Below are positions 22,285-35,316 of a DNA stretch of 64,000 nt, piece after piece. The position numbers and the translations under genes are program-made. Numbering within the stretch: the first letter of the stretch is position 1; every line of letters begins with the position of its first letter. The notes under the pieces were generated by a model that was given only the letters and a program-made list of their open reading frames with translations, searched no databases and was not told the DNA's origin. This DNA comes from Poa pratensis (taxonomy: Eukaryota; Streptophyta; Magnoliopsida; Poales; Poaceae), in assembly GCA_947311845.1 (NCBI GenBank), contig CAMZMU010000063.1, forward strand, positions 61,123,833 through 61,187,832. Reading direction: 5' to 3'.

Positions 22285-23110
22285 ATTCAGGTCTTCTTGG
22301 GAGTTTGTTAGAGAATAGTCCAATCTACAAAAGCTGCATGAAGCTTGTCTTTGTGGCTTTGTGCTACATTCGATAGGTTAAGACCAGCAGTCCAGCAGGC
22401 CGTCCGTATCTTTCGTGTATATAAATGGAAAGGAAAGATAAGCCTGTGACTAGATCTTGTTCCTTTCCATTGTCTTGCTCCTTCCTTTGGCTTCTAGATG
22501 TGAGGAAAAATATGTGTTACCAGGTGGATGAGCAGTGCACCTAGTGAGTCTGCTGAGGGAGCTACAGAAGCGCCTTTGCTATCTGATAGGTAAAGGGAAA
22601 GTTCAATCTGTTTGAGTGACCACATGGTCTTACCAAGTAGGATTCTTGTCATGGAGCGAGATACTGGGAAAGAATCTTGGTCTCTATTAATCTACCACTG
22701 GGAAGCTCTTCCTTATTAAGGGTAACAGCTTGTCAGTATGAATTAGTGAATTACAAGCTGAAGGAAGTCCAGAGTAATACATCTCATTCGGGCTAACTAT
22801 GCAGATATTTTATTTGGCGAAGAGAACGTTTACAGAATGAATTCACCAAGGGAGCAACAGAGACGCATGTAGCAACATGATGATGGAGAACTGTAAAAGG
22901 TTTCAGCAGACGTGAGTTCACTGTTCACATCATTATCTTCCTCAGGAGGTATGATAGTCAACAACAGCCTATGAGGTATTACCACAGATTTACAGTTGCT
23001 ATATAGAGCTGATCTATGGAATTCTGTCTTTACTGACTCATTATGTTGCCAGGTTTGATGGGTAAACTATGGATATCGCAGTGTTTGTACCTATGCTACA
23101 ATGCATGCTA
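22285..23110. other. 3' flank of the PPR gene
   Basis: No coding region. This is probably the 3' UTR followed by a spacer between the convergent PPR and UXT genes. I see no unambiguous polyadenylation signal. Confidence 0.4.
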
Positions 23111-23355
23111 TTCGCCCCATCCAAAATTTTAAGACATATTTGGTTTATTAGAAAGTCAAACTTTCTAAAGTTTGACCAAGTGTATAGAAATAAATATTGA
23201 TACCTATACTACAATATATATGTTCCATGAAAGTATATTTCATGATGTATCTATTTGTATTGTAGATATTGATATTTTTATCTAGAAACTAGGTCAAACT
23301 TAAGAAAGTTTGACTTTACAACAAAACGAATATGTGACATTTTTGTATGAGGGAG
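23111..23355. mobile_element. Stowaway-type MITE, 245 bp
   Basis: It is bounded by TA at 23109-23110 and 23356-23357. The ends are degenerate (TTCGCCCCATCCAAAATTTT at the left; ATTTTTGTATGAGGGAG at the right). The inner arms pair well: GAAAGTCAAACTTTCTAAAG and CTTAAGAAAGTTTGACTTT. It lies between two convergent genes. Confidence 0.75.
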
Positions 23356-23863
23356 TAATCCACATGACATGTAACAGACATTTCTGGCAGATCATCATTG
23401 TAGCTATTGACTACCGTATGCATAAATATCATGTTGGAGGCAGCAATTGGATTAATCATTATATAGCTCCAAGTAAGTTAATAATGCAGTTAAATGGATG
23501 GAAAGATGATACAATAATTGCTTTGCAAGTCGTCCCTACTCCTTAGTATAATTCTCACCGTACAGCCCTGTTGACATAATCAAATATGTGTTCGGGATGC
23601 TTTTTATAGGATATAAGAATTGAATTTTGATAAATGGGAGTATGCAGCAGCAATGATCTTCACCAGTAAACTTTCAGATGGAACTGTTTGGTGTGAAAAG
23701 GGATAAGCAAATAATAATTTTAATGTCAAAATATAGAGTCTACAACATGAAACTCTTTTCCTTATCTACAAAAGAAATTAAGAACGGAAAGTAATGGCTT
23801 TCCAGGTTCTTTAAACTTGAAGAGAAGATGTGCATACTATATCTACATTAAGGAACAGAAGTC

Positions 23864-26800
23864 CTAGCAGCCGTGAGAAACACCATTTGCCTTTTTGATA
23901 TCACTGCTGTCTTTGGTTGCCAAAAGTGGTTCAGTCTCCTTATCTTGCATCTACAAAGACATAAAAAACATGAAATGGGTGAAACTAAAACTTAATAGCA
24001 AATGAACTGTATTTCATGGACGAGTAGCCAACTATTTCAATACATTTATCATTTGAACTACAGTGAAGAGTTTTATTCTTACATATAATGAAACTTAACT
24101 GTCATGCTCCAGTTTGGTTCCGATATTGGGTAATGGTTTCACGGAAGCATGATACTATCAAGTCTGTGGGACAGTTTATGGCTGTGAGTATGTACAGTGT
24201 CCCACTTAGCTTTTGTTGGTTGGCTATTGTGCATTCAATTTCTGTGCCTGCAAACCATCTTTCCTCTTGCTTTCATAAAATACATATTCTGTACATCAGT
24301 ATGCCAATTTGATTTGATTTGTGATCTCAAATTTTCAATTGTCAATGTTTATTTCATTGTTATCATCGTAGACGATTGAACTGATATTATATGTTCATTT
24401 TGACGTGGAAATTTGACTCTTTACTGTTGCTGCTGAGATTAGGAACATAACATTTATCAGTATGGCTGCCATACGTGTATTACTTTTCATCTATCTCATA
24501 CCATCAGAATATAATTGCTATTTAGAGATTATATGAGTTTAGAGGCTAAATCAAACCTGCGAAACTGGCAGAGCATCACTTGTTGACTTCTTCTTGCTCT
24601 CCCTGACTGAGAAGAAGGAATACAATCCCATACCAAATATTGCGACCAGAATGCCTAATATGTTCCTCATGGTGAAGGGATCGTGTAGTAGAGTGTAGCC
24701 AAATGAGAGAACCAGGCATGTCTTAAGGTGGCCAAGCACCTGGTATGTCACTGGAGACGTCGTCCCAATCACAAGAAATGTACTGAAGTTCACAGACACC
24801 GCAATCAAGCAAGATAGGACGATGAAACCCTACATATGATTCAGAAAGAGCATCATGTTGCATGTCATTGTCTATTCAAATTTGAGGCCTACCTCTGAGA
24901 GTGTCAATTGAGAAAATACATGCTTAATGTCTCACTCAGGAGCATAACGTTTGACTAATACTGTCATTAAAATGCTGATTCATTTTAGCATAAACAGCTG
25001 GAGAAACTCTCTTTTTAAATCTGTTGTTTACTTATGCAGTTATCACTACGCTATTTGTCATTACGTGAAATAAACTCGCATTTAAGGCACTTCACATGGT
25101 TTAAAATTGAAACTTGTGGATGCTATGTTTAAGAACTTTGGCTAGCTACTTTGAAAGAATAAATTGTGTACCGAAGATTCCGTGATTATGAAATTCCAAA
25201 AATACTATCTTGATGGGCATTTTTTCAAGGAATATGAAGATCCCGCTGTAACAGTATAAACTCGTCCCTTTCAGGTATTTGTAACTGGATGAGTGTTCAG
25301 AACATACCACGACTGGAGTGGTGTAGTTGTGGGCGAAGACACTGCGGTCTGTAAGCTGTCGATCCACAAAAGGGCCAGTTGCGAATAGAATTGCTGCTTG
25401 GTAAGGTGCAGATTGGTACAGCAGCTGTGTTGAGGAGACCTTCAGTTTCTTCTGTATTGTGTTTGTGAGCTTCAATCAAATTTGGGTTAAGGATACCATG
25501 TGGATGTGTTTCAAGTTAAGAATTTACCTATTACTTTTATGTTGGTAGTATGGATAATGAAAGTTCTTAAGTTCATACAACATAATTCAGAAAGGAACTA
25601 CCACTAAGTAATAAGAACATTGATGCTTCACACATAGCATATATAGGGTTTCCATTACTATATTTTTGTCTAGCTTCTTTAAGAATACCTGCTTTATGAG
25701 TACTACAAGTTGCATTGATAATATGAGTTTTTTTAGGCAGATAATATGAGGTTTTGAATTGTTTTTTGAGGGAAAACACTGGGAGAGTTGCCCACTGCAA
25801 ATTTTGGTTATAAAAAGAGCATGTACATAGAGAATTACGAAAACATTGAAAAAACGAGGAGTATGAGGTTTTGAATTGTAAGTACTTTGATAGTGAGCAC
25901 AAAAGTATTAAGTGTAGGATACAATTTGGCCAACACAAGTGGTCGCGATTGCGAGGCCAGAAAGGACGGACCCAAGTAGATTTAGCTTGAGATCTGTAAC
26001 TGATGCGATGCCTACTCCAAGAAGTAAGACCATGAGAGAGAGCTTGATAGTCTCACTGCACAATGTTGGATTGGTATTAGCTCAGTGATGATAAATGTAA
26101 ATATCATAGGCTCAGAAAAACTAAAGAAGCCCGTGACTCATTTATGTGTGATCAGCTTTTCATCTTTCGATCCAAAAAAGTCAATGTTTATAAAAGAATA
26201 ATTTGAAGTAATTTGCCTCTTTGAATCCATGATTTTTGAGTCGAGCGACTAGTCGAGACTAGTCAATGAGTCGCAATGTGAAGTCCGACTCGGCATCTCA
26301 ACTCGACTAATTGGTTGAGTCTAGCGACTCAATCGATTAGTCTCGACTAGTCCAGGTTTTTGAGTCGACCGCGACTTAAAGTTGGCATCTTTTTTCCAAT
26401 ATTCCTTGCCCAGCTCCCGTGAAACCTAGATCGACCAAATTCCCCCCCAAGCCAAAACTGTTTTGCCCAGGTTTGTATTTTAGACTATTAATAACTATAT
26501 AAAACTAGTCGAGTGTCCAAGTCCTTCCTCTTTTGCCCATGGTTCTGTAGCTTTCTAGTGTTATATACAGTTCTGCATGAGTCGAACATGAGTCTCGACT
26601 AGTCAAGACTAGTCGAGAGTCGTTACCCCTAAACGACTCGTCGACTCATCGACTCAAAAACCATGGTCTTGAATCCCAGGACGTATACTATGGATTCACA
26701 TGAATTTTCTTGTTCCAAATTCAATATATACTTAGTATAGTACATACACAAACCATTACCTATCCTGTATATTTTTGTTTTGACCATAAATGGTTTATAG

Positions 26801-27418
26801 CGGTTGACTCCTTAAGATAAATTACTGAGTATATTTCCAAACCTGAATCTTTTGTTAAGGAAGATTGTCTCCAACAGCACAGTGAAAGGTATGATTGCTA
26901 GTTTTGTCATCTGCAGAACACACTGAATATAAAATTCTTGCAACATGGTTTATGAAAATTGCAACCTAGATAGAGCAGCTCTTACCTGGTAGAATCCAAT
27001 GGAGTTGAATCCTAAACTAAGGTTTAGAAGTCCTATTGAGGTGCCATTCAGAAACCCAAAGAGGATCACTGTATGTCCATCAATTGCCTTGGGCTCAAAA
27101 AAATGTAAGCGTTGTGCCACATAGAGGGTGCAGTAGGTCACCATGAGATGCCAGCTTGTCAATGTCGTAGCTACATGGATTTGGAAAGAACATAGTTCAG
27201 CATAATAAATTGCTTGTAAGTATGCAAAGTTGATCCATGCATGTCCGTTAGTTTGTTATTTAGTTATGTTGAATCCTGAAAATATGAAGACTCTTGTACT
27301 AACCGAATGGGAAACCAAGTGTGCTGATAAGAGCTTTGTTGCAGATGACAATGGCAACTGAAGATGCAACAGAAAGTGCGAGAGACCCAATCACTCCGAG
27401 CTGCAAGCCAGCTGTCAT
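23864..27418 (-). CDS. UDP-xylose transporter (nucleotide-sugar transporter, UXT type)
   Basis: A multi-pass Golgi membrane antiporter of the NST/TPT (DMT) superfamily that imports UDP-xylose for glycan synthesis. Coding exons on the minus strand are 27418-27304, 27170-26986, 26910-26843, 26055-25923, 25469-25308, 24829-24557 and 23950-23864. All have GT/AG borders and the phases close exactly to 340 residues plus TAG. The sequence matches my memory of Arabidopsis UXT1 (347 aa) throughout. Examples are LGVIGSLALSVASSVAIVIC, NKALISTLGFPFATTLTSWH, GFLNGTSIGLLNLSLGFNSI, MTKLAIIPFTVLLET and TSPVTYQVLGHLKTCLVL. About ten hydrophobic segments are visible; the tail (about 250 to 340) ends in a charged stretch KETEPLL...SHGC. 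The start is the first Met of the conserved N-terminus. Intron 3 holds a hAT element. Whether the substrate is strictly UDP-xylose is inferred from similarity. Confidence 0.92.
26229..26668. mobile_element. hAT-like element in UXT intron 3
   Basis: It lies between UXT exons 3 and 4. The ends CCATGATTTTTGAGTCGA and TCGACTCAAAAACCATGG are inverted repeats. The octamer TTGAATCC occurs on both sides (26221-26228 and 26669-26676), consistent with an 8-bp target duplication. The interior is full of GACTAGTCGAGAC-type palindromes. Exact boundaries shift by a base or two because flank and terminus share CC. Confidence 0.65.
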
Positions 27419-29420
27419 CTTGACCAGCTGGTGTTTCCTTGCTTATCTGAAGTTACGTTATTCATAAAGAGAGTTAGGTGCAAGGTACACATTCTACATA
27501 CACACTGAAGAACATAGCTTACTATTAGCCTGAATTAATTGCTTTTGACTGTAGAGTTTCTAAAGAAATGGTGTGATAGTGTCTAGTTCTTTCATGCTAC
27601 ATGTGACTATGCCTTTTCTTTTTCATATGAATTACGACACCAGCTTAATTTCGTTTGATGTACAAGATAACATGAACTGAGGGGCCCAAGTTTGGTCGAG
27701 TCGTTTGGGAGGTTGTTAGTGTTTGAAGATTTATTAATGTCCTTGTCTATGCACATAGAGAGGAATAATTGCGATTATTGATGTTTGTCCTAGAATGGAA
27801 CGGGTCAAAGTCATAGCTGGCGTAAGTCGTGAACAAGAATTATAGCATTCAGATGCTATCTTTGTTGAGTTTGTTATATTATGGTAAGGCTTAAAATTAG
27901 TACGTGTTACATAATTTCAGAAAGACCCAAGCTCCACAGCAACCAACGTCTCGATATACTAGCAGCACCTACTTGTACACCAAATCAGGATAATCATCAA
28001 GGACGCACGAGAAACAACATATTAATTTATTAATTATCAGATCCAGAGCATGGGGTGCAAATGTTAGATGAGATTGTTTTGTTTAACATGACTATATATT
28101 GTCCTCTACACTTTATACCTGACCTAACTATTGGCTTCTTTGGACCTATAATTGTAATCTGGAGAGTTGGTACCTGCCACCTACTGGGCTGTTTCTGTGA
28201 GGGTACAATAACAGAAAGGTGGTTCCAGTCACTCTCAAATGATTGACCACTTTGGCAAGATGTCACTAAAATGACCAAATAGAAGAAGAAAAACACATGG
28301 AAGCCCATGTTCTGGTCACTTCCTAAGCAATATGTTAGATGAAATGATTTTAAATAATAAGAGGAATACATGACATAAGTTCAAGCTTTTATTCAGAAGG
28401 CGAATTTGCTGATACATTTATCTTATGGACATTTGGCTATCTTTGTAACTGACTTTTATTTCTCTTGCATTCTGACCTACTCCATGTTGAATTTCGAACA
28501 GTTTCATCCCTGGTTGAATGTTACGTGAATCCTGATCAATTTGTTTGGAAGTTTGGAGAGCACATTTTTCAAACATAAGGACATGAAAACAAGTCAGGCT
28601 GTAGTAAGCAACTTGTATATATTCATGTATGTACGGTCTGACTAGCCAGTTACGACTAAAATAGCTAACAATGTTGTATGACACAGGTAGATAACTTGTA
28701 TACGTATGTGATCAGGGAATTCATAATGTAGTATGCATATGTTTCCCCAGAACAACCAGTATGCGATCCATGACAAATTGCATAACTTGGTGATTTTTTT
28801 TGCGGAAATCATAACTTTTTGCCTCTGAGATTACTGATTTAGTCTTTTTATATGATCATATTCCAGGTTCATAGTCTATCTGCATCATTTTATGCAGCCT
28901 GGAGCATGTTAAGACTGAGTCTGCGGCATGCAAACAGCTACCAGGTAACGACCAAATGCCGCCTATGCTAAGAAAGAAACCATAAAACAAATCTCTACAT
29001 TGTTGATATGTCTCTCTTGTGCAATTTACTCTAAGCAATTACTATGAACATTAGTTGGACAAGATATATCAAAAAAGTGAAAATCAAAACCAAAAAGAGA
29101 CATGAATTCAGGAGTAAGCACTGCATGCACAACATAAGGGAGAGTCAGAAATCCAAAACTTGTTCAACCTGAGCAGGAAGCAATATTACACTAGGAATTC
29201 AGTTTCGAAGAAAGCAACAACATTACACTATGGATGGATCGGATGAGTGCTCAAATGGGAGTCCATACCTTTCTAACAGTTGCTTCTTCCGCCTCTTGAA
29301 TAACGGCAAACCTATGAATTGAGAGAGAAACAGAGGGGGGAAGAGAGAGAGAGAAATACAGAGAGGAGAACGAATGGTGGCTCTTCTTGGAAGAGGAAGG
29401 GAGGGAGGGAGAAGCACTCT
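27419..29420 (-). other. Probable UXT 5' leader with a leader intron
   Basis: On the minus strand a CT-rich leader (about 29410-29320) is followed by a segment ending GAAAG|GTATGG near 29270, a plausible splice donor. An acceptor CTTCAG lies near 27450, leaving about 30 nt before the UXT ATG. The intron of about 1.8 kb contains no gene. A frame opening with Met in the CT-rich leader could be a short upstream ORF but is probably incidental. Confidence 0.45.
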
Positions 29421-30035
29421 TTATGTTCAAAGTTTACAGGGGAAGGTGAGGGCGCGCGTGTGTGTATGGTGGGCAGTTAGGTGCTGGCTCTGATGCTGTT
29501 CAGTGGATGCTTCCTTCGTGAGCCTATAAGGCATCGTGCAACATGCTGGTGCTACACGAGCGTGCATGACAATTTCCTTCTCAACCAACGAAAGATGCTA
29601 CTCTTGGGCCCCACCTTAGCCATAGAAAATGACACTGTGAACAGTCAGATTTTCTGCTTAAAAGATGATCTGCGACAGAATTAATATCATATCTCTGCAA
29701 ATATATGGAATCTGTGATCTTTTCCATCGTCAAAAACTCCAAATTTTAGCATGGGGATTAATAGGAATTTTCTTAGGCTCTGTGAAGATAATGTGTCCCA
29801 GCCTCCCAGGGCCTAAGGGATATTCCATTTTATTTAGGTAAAGCAGAAATGGAGTTTTCTTTTCCGGAGTAATATATAATTCTCCTTTATTTTAACACAC
29901 TGCAACAACCAGCAACCATCAAAATATGCCACGTTTCCTGGCCATGAACGTTGGTTCCTTTTGCTGGAATAAACTATTACGGCACATTGTTTCCTTATTA
30001 CTTACCCAGGACCATGTGAATATGATGTTTGATCT

Positions 30036-30431
30036 CAGAAATTCACTTTGCCTCCCGGATATGTTTGTCAAAATTAAAAAAAGTACGAAAACAGTTTGAA
30101 AAAATCTGAAACAAATTGGGCACGAACATACACAAGTTTGCAATGTTCGTGCAAAATTGAGAAAGTAAATGACACTTTATGTGTTCTGTGCAAAAAAGAC
30201 AAAAAGTTTGGCTGAAATGAGATTTAAAATTACATTTTTCAAACCACAGATTTTGTCTTTTTTGCACAGACCACACAAAGTATTATTTCCTTCCGAAATT
30301 TAGCACGAATGTTCAAAACTTGTATATGTTTGTGCCCAATGTTTTTCAGATTTTTTAGAAACGTTTTCGTATTTTTTTAATTTTGACAAACATATCAGGA
30401 GCATATGCACCCGGGAGCCAAAACGCCTCTC
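30036..30431. mobile_element. Mutator-type MITE, fold-back, copy 2 (inverted)
   Basis: It starts CAGAAATTCACTTTG and ends CCAAAACGCCTCTC, the same two termini as the copy at 18708-19113 but in the opposite orientation. Its left arm has lost the TGCATATGCTCCTG portion, while the right arm keeps AGGAGCATATGCACCCGGGA. The target duplication is not clear. Confidence 0.7.
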
Positions 30432-32530
30432 CCGATCATCTCAATGACTCAATCTATGTACGTATAGATTTTATTATACAGTGCTTCTCATCTTATTCAT
30501 TATTATTAGTTTGATATTTTTAATCTAAGATTTGCTCTCAGACATAATTTATCTTTTAGTTTTATTTGTTTATTTATTTTTACATTGAATATATATTTGA
30601 AATTTGTGGCTTGATTTACTTCGTGCCGATGATAATACCAAATATTTTCAGATTGTGTATGATCATATTCATCATATTTCAGGAGGTGATGTCAGTAAGC
30701 ACTGGCAGTATGAGCAGCAACCAGCAAGGAATATGCTCTTGAGATTAATCCTGTACATGCACTATTAACTCAAGTTCTACTTTCTCCAATCATAGGGCGA
30801 CACTAGGATGGTACAGTCCACCATCCTATAGAAGGTGGCATGTTACGCTCCTGGTGCTATTTTCCTCACAATGAACATTCTCTATACGCAGGGTAAAATA
30901 GAGCCTATATATGTGAAAGGGTAAACACGAAGCAAAAAAGGTGACAGAAAAACCCAACAGCAAACAGGTCATTTCGATCAACCCTAAAAAAAAGTTGGGT
31001 CCACTAGAGTTAAACTAATAAAAGAGGACCAAAACCTGTTATAATCTCCTATGATTGACGTAAACAAAGGGAGACAATCCTTTTCTTTTGTCACTTGGGG
31101 CACAAGGTTTGGAAGGAGGCAGGTGGTTGTAAAGCGGCCGGCTTTCTGTGAATGCAAGCAAAGGTAACGGCCCAACAGCCGGGAACAGCACACATCCATA
31201 GAGCGGGCAACGGCTCCGTTTTATTGCTCCCGTTTGGTGAGCCTTCGGCCTCACTCTTTTTCTCGTACCTCTCACTCTCCCATCAACCCAACATCACCTG
31301 AAATCCATAGGTCTGAATAAAAAGCTCACATGTCTCCTCGACTTAATTTGAAGTGTCGGTTCTGGCATTTTATGTTATTTTTTTATTTGGGAAACCATCG
31401 CATGGTTACAGCAATACCACAGTTTACAGTGAAGTTTCAGTAGAGATCATATATAGAATTAGAAGAACAAGCATATTTGGTGGTTGGGTCCTAAGAGAAT
31501 CTCTAGCATATCCCATATAACCCGTGCCGCAGAAAATTCTGACCGATGTGTGGTTTTGTGCCATTTTGATGGCCGGAAAGGAAACCGCGGCCCGGATTTT
31601 TTTTCAGGGGCACACTAAATCGATCCCCAATTCCACTATATCAACGAGATGGGGGCTGATTTAAGGTTCATTTCCCCAACCCCCTCTCCCTTGGAATTTC
31701 TCGCCTTTGCCCCCATATTTCCCAACTCCGATAATCACGTGTTGCCTCATAGATCCGTTTCTCCGGTAGTTTGATGGCTGGATTATCCATGCGCCGCCGC
31801 CGGCCTCGGCACGAGCGGCGGAGGACGTGTGCCTGCACGCACGACACAGAGGTGGGAAACTACCACGCGGTGCTGGACGTCGTGGTGTTGAGCGACGAAG
31901 AGGACGAGCCACTCCCCGCAGCGAGGTCAGCAAGCGTGGAACCGCGATCGGCTATCCCGGAGCGGCGGTTGCGACGTGTGGGCTGGTTTCGATGTGCTCG
32001 ACGGGCACAACTTGCCCCACTTTAAGCGGTGTCGCGCTGACGATGCTCTCCTAATCGCTCAGCGTGCGGTGGCGAAACGACGACGCTGGTGCTCAGGGCC
32101 GCCTCGCCAAGGAGGAGCACGGTCTTGCGTGGGCGCCGCGCAAGTCCGCCTTCAAGCACTACCTCAATTACGATGAGTGAGCGCACCGGCGAACTGGGGA
32201 TACGTGTCGTCGATCTAGGTCTATGTTTAATGTTTTGCTTGATGTATGAACTATGTTCCGTCTGTATGTAAGTATCTGCTTGCTATGTTTGTTTGAACTA
32301 CAGCTGATCGAAAATCTAGAGCGAAGTCATTTTTCAGAATTTCAGTATGAATTTAGTTTTTCAATTCCGCCACTGCTAACTCTATACTGCAAACTAAGTT
32401 TGAGAGGTACCAATTTTACGGGTTGCAGTTTTTCCGCTAGATATGCTCTAACGGGGTTTGGTAATAGTCCTTGAAGAAAGCAGGCCTCAAAAAAAAAAAA
32501 GTCCTTGAAGAAAGCACTGTCCGGGCAGTA
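30432..32530. other. Intergenic region with a GC-rich unidentified segment
   Basis: 30432-31480 shows nothing recognisable. From 31660 to 32230 the sequence is GC-rich and has overlapping frames, for example on the plus strand from 31771. None resembles a family I know, and the frames are interrupted. It may be a decayed transposon gene. Confidence 0.4.
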
Positions 32531-32546
32531 GTTTGAGAGCTACCGT

Positions 32547-34265
32547 TTTTTTTTTAGAACAAAGACCGAAAAGGCCCGGCGATAAATTAATAGCGCCAGT
32601 CGGCGAGTAAGATACACAGTGCTGAACCCAGCATACAACACAACCCCGCACACACACAAGGAACAGGAACTACTAGGCGATAACATGTGAACTCCGAAGA
32701 ACACCGCCACCGTCCACAACGTAGACAGGCTCCACCAGGAGGCCTCAAAGGGACGCCGAGGAGCCACGCTCAACAAGGGGGCCACAAAGCGACGCACCGT
32801 GGAGATAAGGTGAGCACCGACGAGCACCGCCACTGAACACAGAAGCTGCAGACACGTAATCACCGAAGATCACCGCCACCGTCCACACAGGTAGACAGGC
32901 TCACCAAACCCCTCAACGGGCCGCCGAGGAGACTAGGACGAAAACATCACCACTGACCACAAATCTGCGGCCAGGCTCAACAAGGGGGCCATAGAGAGAC
33001 GCCGGTGAGATAAGGTGAGCGCCGACGAACACCGCCACTGACCACAGCAGATGCAGACAGGCACCAGGTAGCTCCAAACAAGAAACGCCGATGTGCAGAG
33101 GGAGTTGTAGACCTTGCCGGAGAGAGCTCGGCGAGAGGATGCCACCGCAGCCAACACCTCCCAACCTCTGGGAAGCAACCAATCGTGTGCTCCAAAGCGG
33201 TGTCTTCAAGAAGAGCACGGCGCCAAAGCGCCGCCACCGCCCGATCTGAGGATCTCAGGTTTTCACCCGGAGCACGTGACGAGGACCGAGAGAGTCGCAA
33301 TGACGCCTTCAAGAAGGGAACGGCGTCCATGGACGTCGCCGCCGCGGTCCGGGAGGAGCCCGGACAAAGGTTTCCCTTCGACATGCCTCAGGGCCTCCCA
33401 CCCAGGGCTTGGAGCGTCGCCGAGGACAACCTCTGCACCACTGTCACGAGTAGTCGCAAGACAATCACCACGCCGCCCGCACGGCCGCGGTCATCGACCA
33501 GCACCAGAACCGCCGGCACGCCCGTCAACCGATGCGGTTCCCACCGTCCGGGGTCGCCACCCCGGCGTCCAGACTCCACGCGCCAACAAGCCGAAGCAAA
33601 ACACGGGCACCACCGTGGCGGCCAGACCCGCCTGACCGCGACAGAGACGACCTCACCTTCTGCAGCCGCGCCACCACGCCAGGTCCAAGGACCCGTCCCA
33701 GAGAGAGGCCCAGCCGCAACCCCCATGGTTGCCGCCGGCGCCAGATCTGGGAAGTGGAGGTGACCGGCCAAGAACGCCGGTGAGGGAGAGCGGCCTCCTG
33801 CAGTCACCGCGACTACACGGAGCGACCACCACGGAGAGGGACAGAGCAGCACGCTCGGGCCCGGGGCCTCTGCCCCGGCCCGTGGCCCTATTCCCGACCC
33901 AAGGCCGAGAGGGGATCAGGACGCATGCCCGCGGCCGCGCTGTCCAACCTCGCCTGCGGGCTGACCGGCGGGAGCAGCAGGAGCGCCGCCGCCACGAATC
34001 AGAACCGCCGCCGCCGCCCTGGGACAACCGCACACGCGTAGCTCCCGAGCTCCACTGACCCGATGCGCGAGGAGGGGGCCTCGCCGCCGCCGACCAACCG
34101 CACGGGCAGGGCCCGGCGTCGACCGCCCGCGGCGGCGAGGGAGGGGGGAGGGGGAGGGGCGGAAGTTGGGCTAGGGTTCGAGTCGCCTCCGGAGTCGCCC
34201 CAGGAGAGCGACCCGGGAGGCAGGGCTATCTTTCGGTTGGGTGGGTCGAGAAGAGAACAGAAACC
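32547..34265 (-). mobile_element. Non-autonomous retroposon with 15-bp target duplication
   Basis: A perfect 15-bp direct repeat TTTGAGAGCTACCGT flanks the segment (32532-32546 and 34266-34280). On the minus strand it starts GC-rich and ends TTTATCGCCGGGCCTTTTCG followed shortly by an A run. That arrangement is expected of a LINE-type, target-primed insertion. At 1.72 kb it has no reverse transcriptase frame. Long open frames in it are GC-composition artefacts. It contains a 169-bp internal duplication. Confidence 0.8.
32703..33065. repeat. 169-bp internal tandem duplication in the retroposon
   Basis: ACCGCCACCGTCCACA starts at 32703 and again at 32872. Shared downstream phrases are GTAGACAGGCT, GCTCAACAAGGGGGCCA and GAGATAAGGTGAGC(A/G)CCGACGA, with about 80% identity by eye. 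Confidence 0.6.
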
Positions 34266-34546
34266 TTTGAGAGCTACCGTGAGCAGACGCTTAATGAGAA
34301 AGTTGATTATGTGAGCAGCGTACGTACTAATTTAACGTAGCGTCTACACTGTTTCGTATCTGTCCCGTTCCGGTGTCTGGCGCGGTGGCACATCGCCCGC
34401 AACACCCGACACGACAAGGCGACGGATGAAGCCTGCCCAGTTCCGAGCACGGCCGAGACGAGGACCACCCTCGCCCCTCGGAGACGACGCAGATCCGGCG
34501 CACAGTTCTCTCCAGTCTCCACCTTTTTTGCGTGGACCGCGCCAGC

Positions 34547-35098
34547 TAGTGTAAACTGATCGGATCGGATCGAATTTTGTCTCTACCATATCTTTTCCCA
34601 TATTTTTTTCTTTGGATTTAGATCGGATCGGATAATAAACGGTTGTGGATTCGGTGATGGATATATTTGATCACGGATTCGAAACGGAAACGGAACGGTT
34701 TCGGGACAGAAATAAAATTAATCGGATCGGTATGCGCATATGTACATCGTCAACCAAAAGAACCAAAAATTGTCACTCAACAACCTAATAAACTAACAAA
34801 GTTGTACTCCATAGTCTGTACACTAACGGAATAACCATGCAAGTGATTTTTTCTTTAACGGATGAACTCCACAACTCACCACCCACAAATTGTGCTCTAT
34901 TAGTTTAGATATTTCGGTAGAAAATCGGATTATTCGGATTATAACCATCGAATAATCCTAATTAATTTTCGGATAATCCATATTCGGATGCTATTTTACG
35001 TAACATATCCTATACCGTATGAGACCGGATATGGATTCTTTAAAACGGATTCGGCGACGTATTCAGTACGGAAATTATCCTATCCGTTTACATCCCTA
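34547..35098. mobile_element. hAT-type non-autonomous element, 552 bp
   Basis: A perfect 8-bp target duplication GCGCCAGC lies at 34539-34546 and 35099-35106. The ends are TAGTGTAAACTGATCGGAT and, on the other strand, TAGGGATGTAAACGGATAGG. The interior is rich in CGGATCGGAT and ATTCGGAT motifs typical of hAT subterminal repeats. No transposase frame. Confidence 0.8.
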
Positions 35099-35316
35099 GC
35101 GCCAGCACACTTCTCTGCATCGCGACGCCATGGCATTCGTACGGTGTACAGTACACCGTCTCCTAAGCCCGGGCACAATCTGGTGGTCAAACCGTCAGCC
35201 CGCACCGTATTGATGGTTTTGAATCGGGTTACGACGGTTTATAGCCGCGATGGAAAAATCTCGTGCTGGTTTGAGACCGTCTGGAACCAGGTAAACCACA
35301 AAGACCGTCCCGTGCG

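Noticed and set aside
29223..29417. 64-codon minus-strand frame upstream of UXT
   Set aside because: It lies in the CT-rich leader, spans a likely splice donor, and has a composition-driven Leu/Ser/Pro translation.
33114..34058. Large open frames on both strands in the 33-34 kb region
   Set aside because: They lie wholly inside the retroposon bounded by the 15-bp duplication and show only low-complexity Arg/Pro/Ala sequence.
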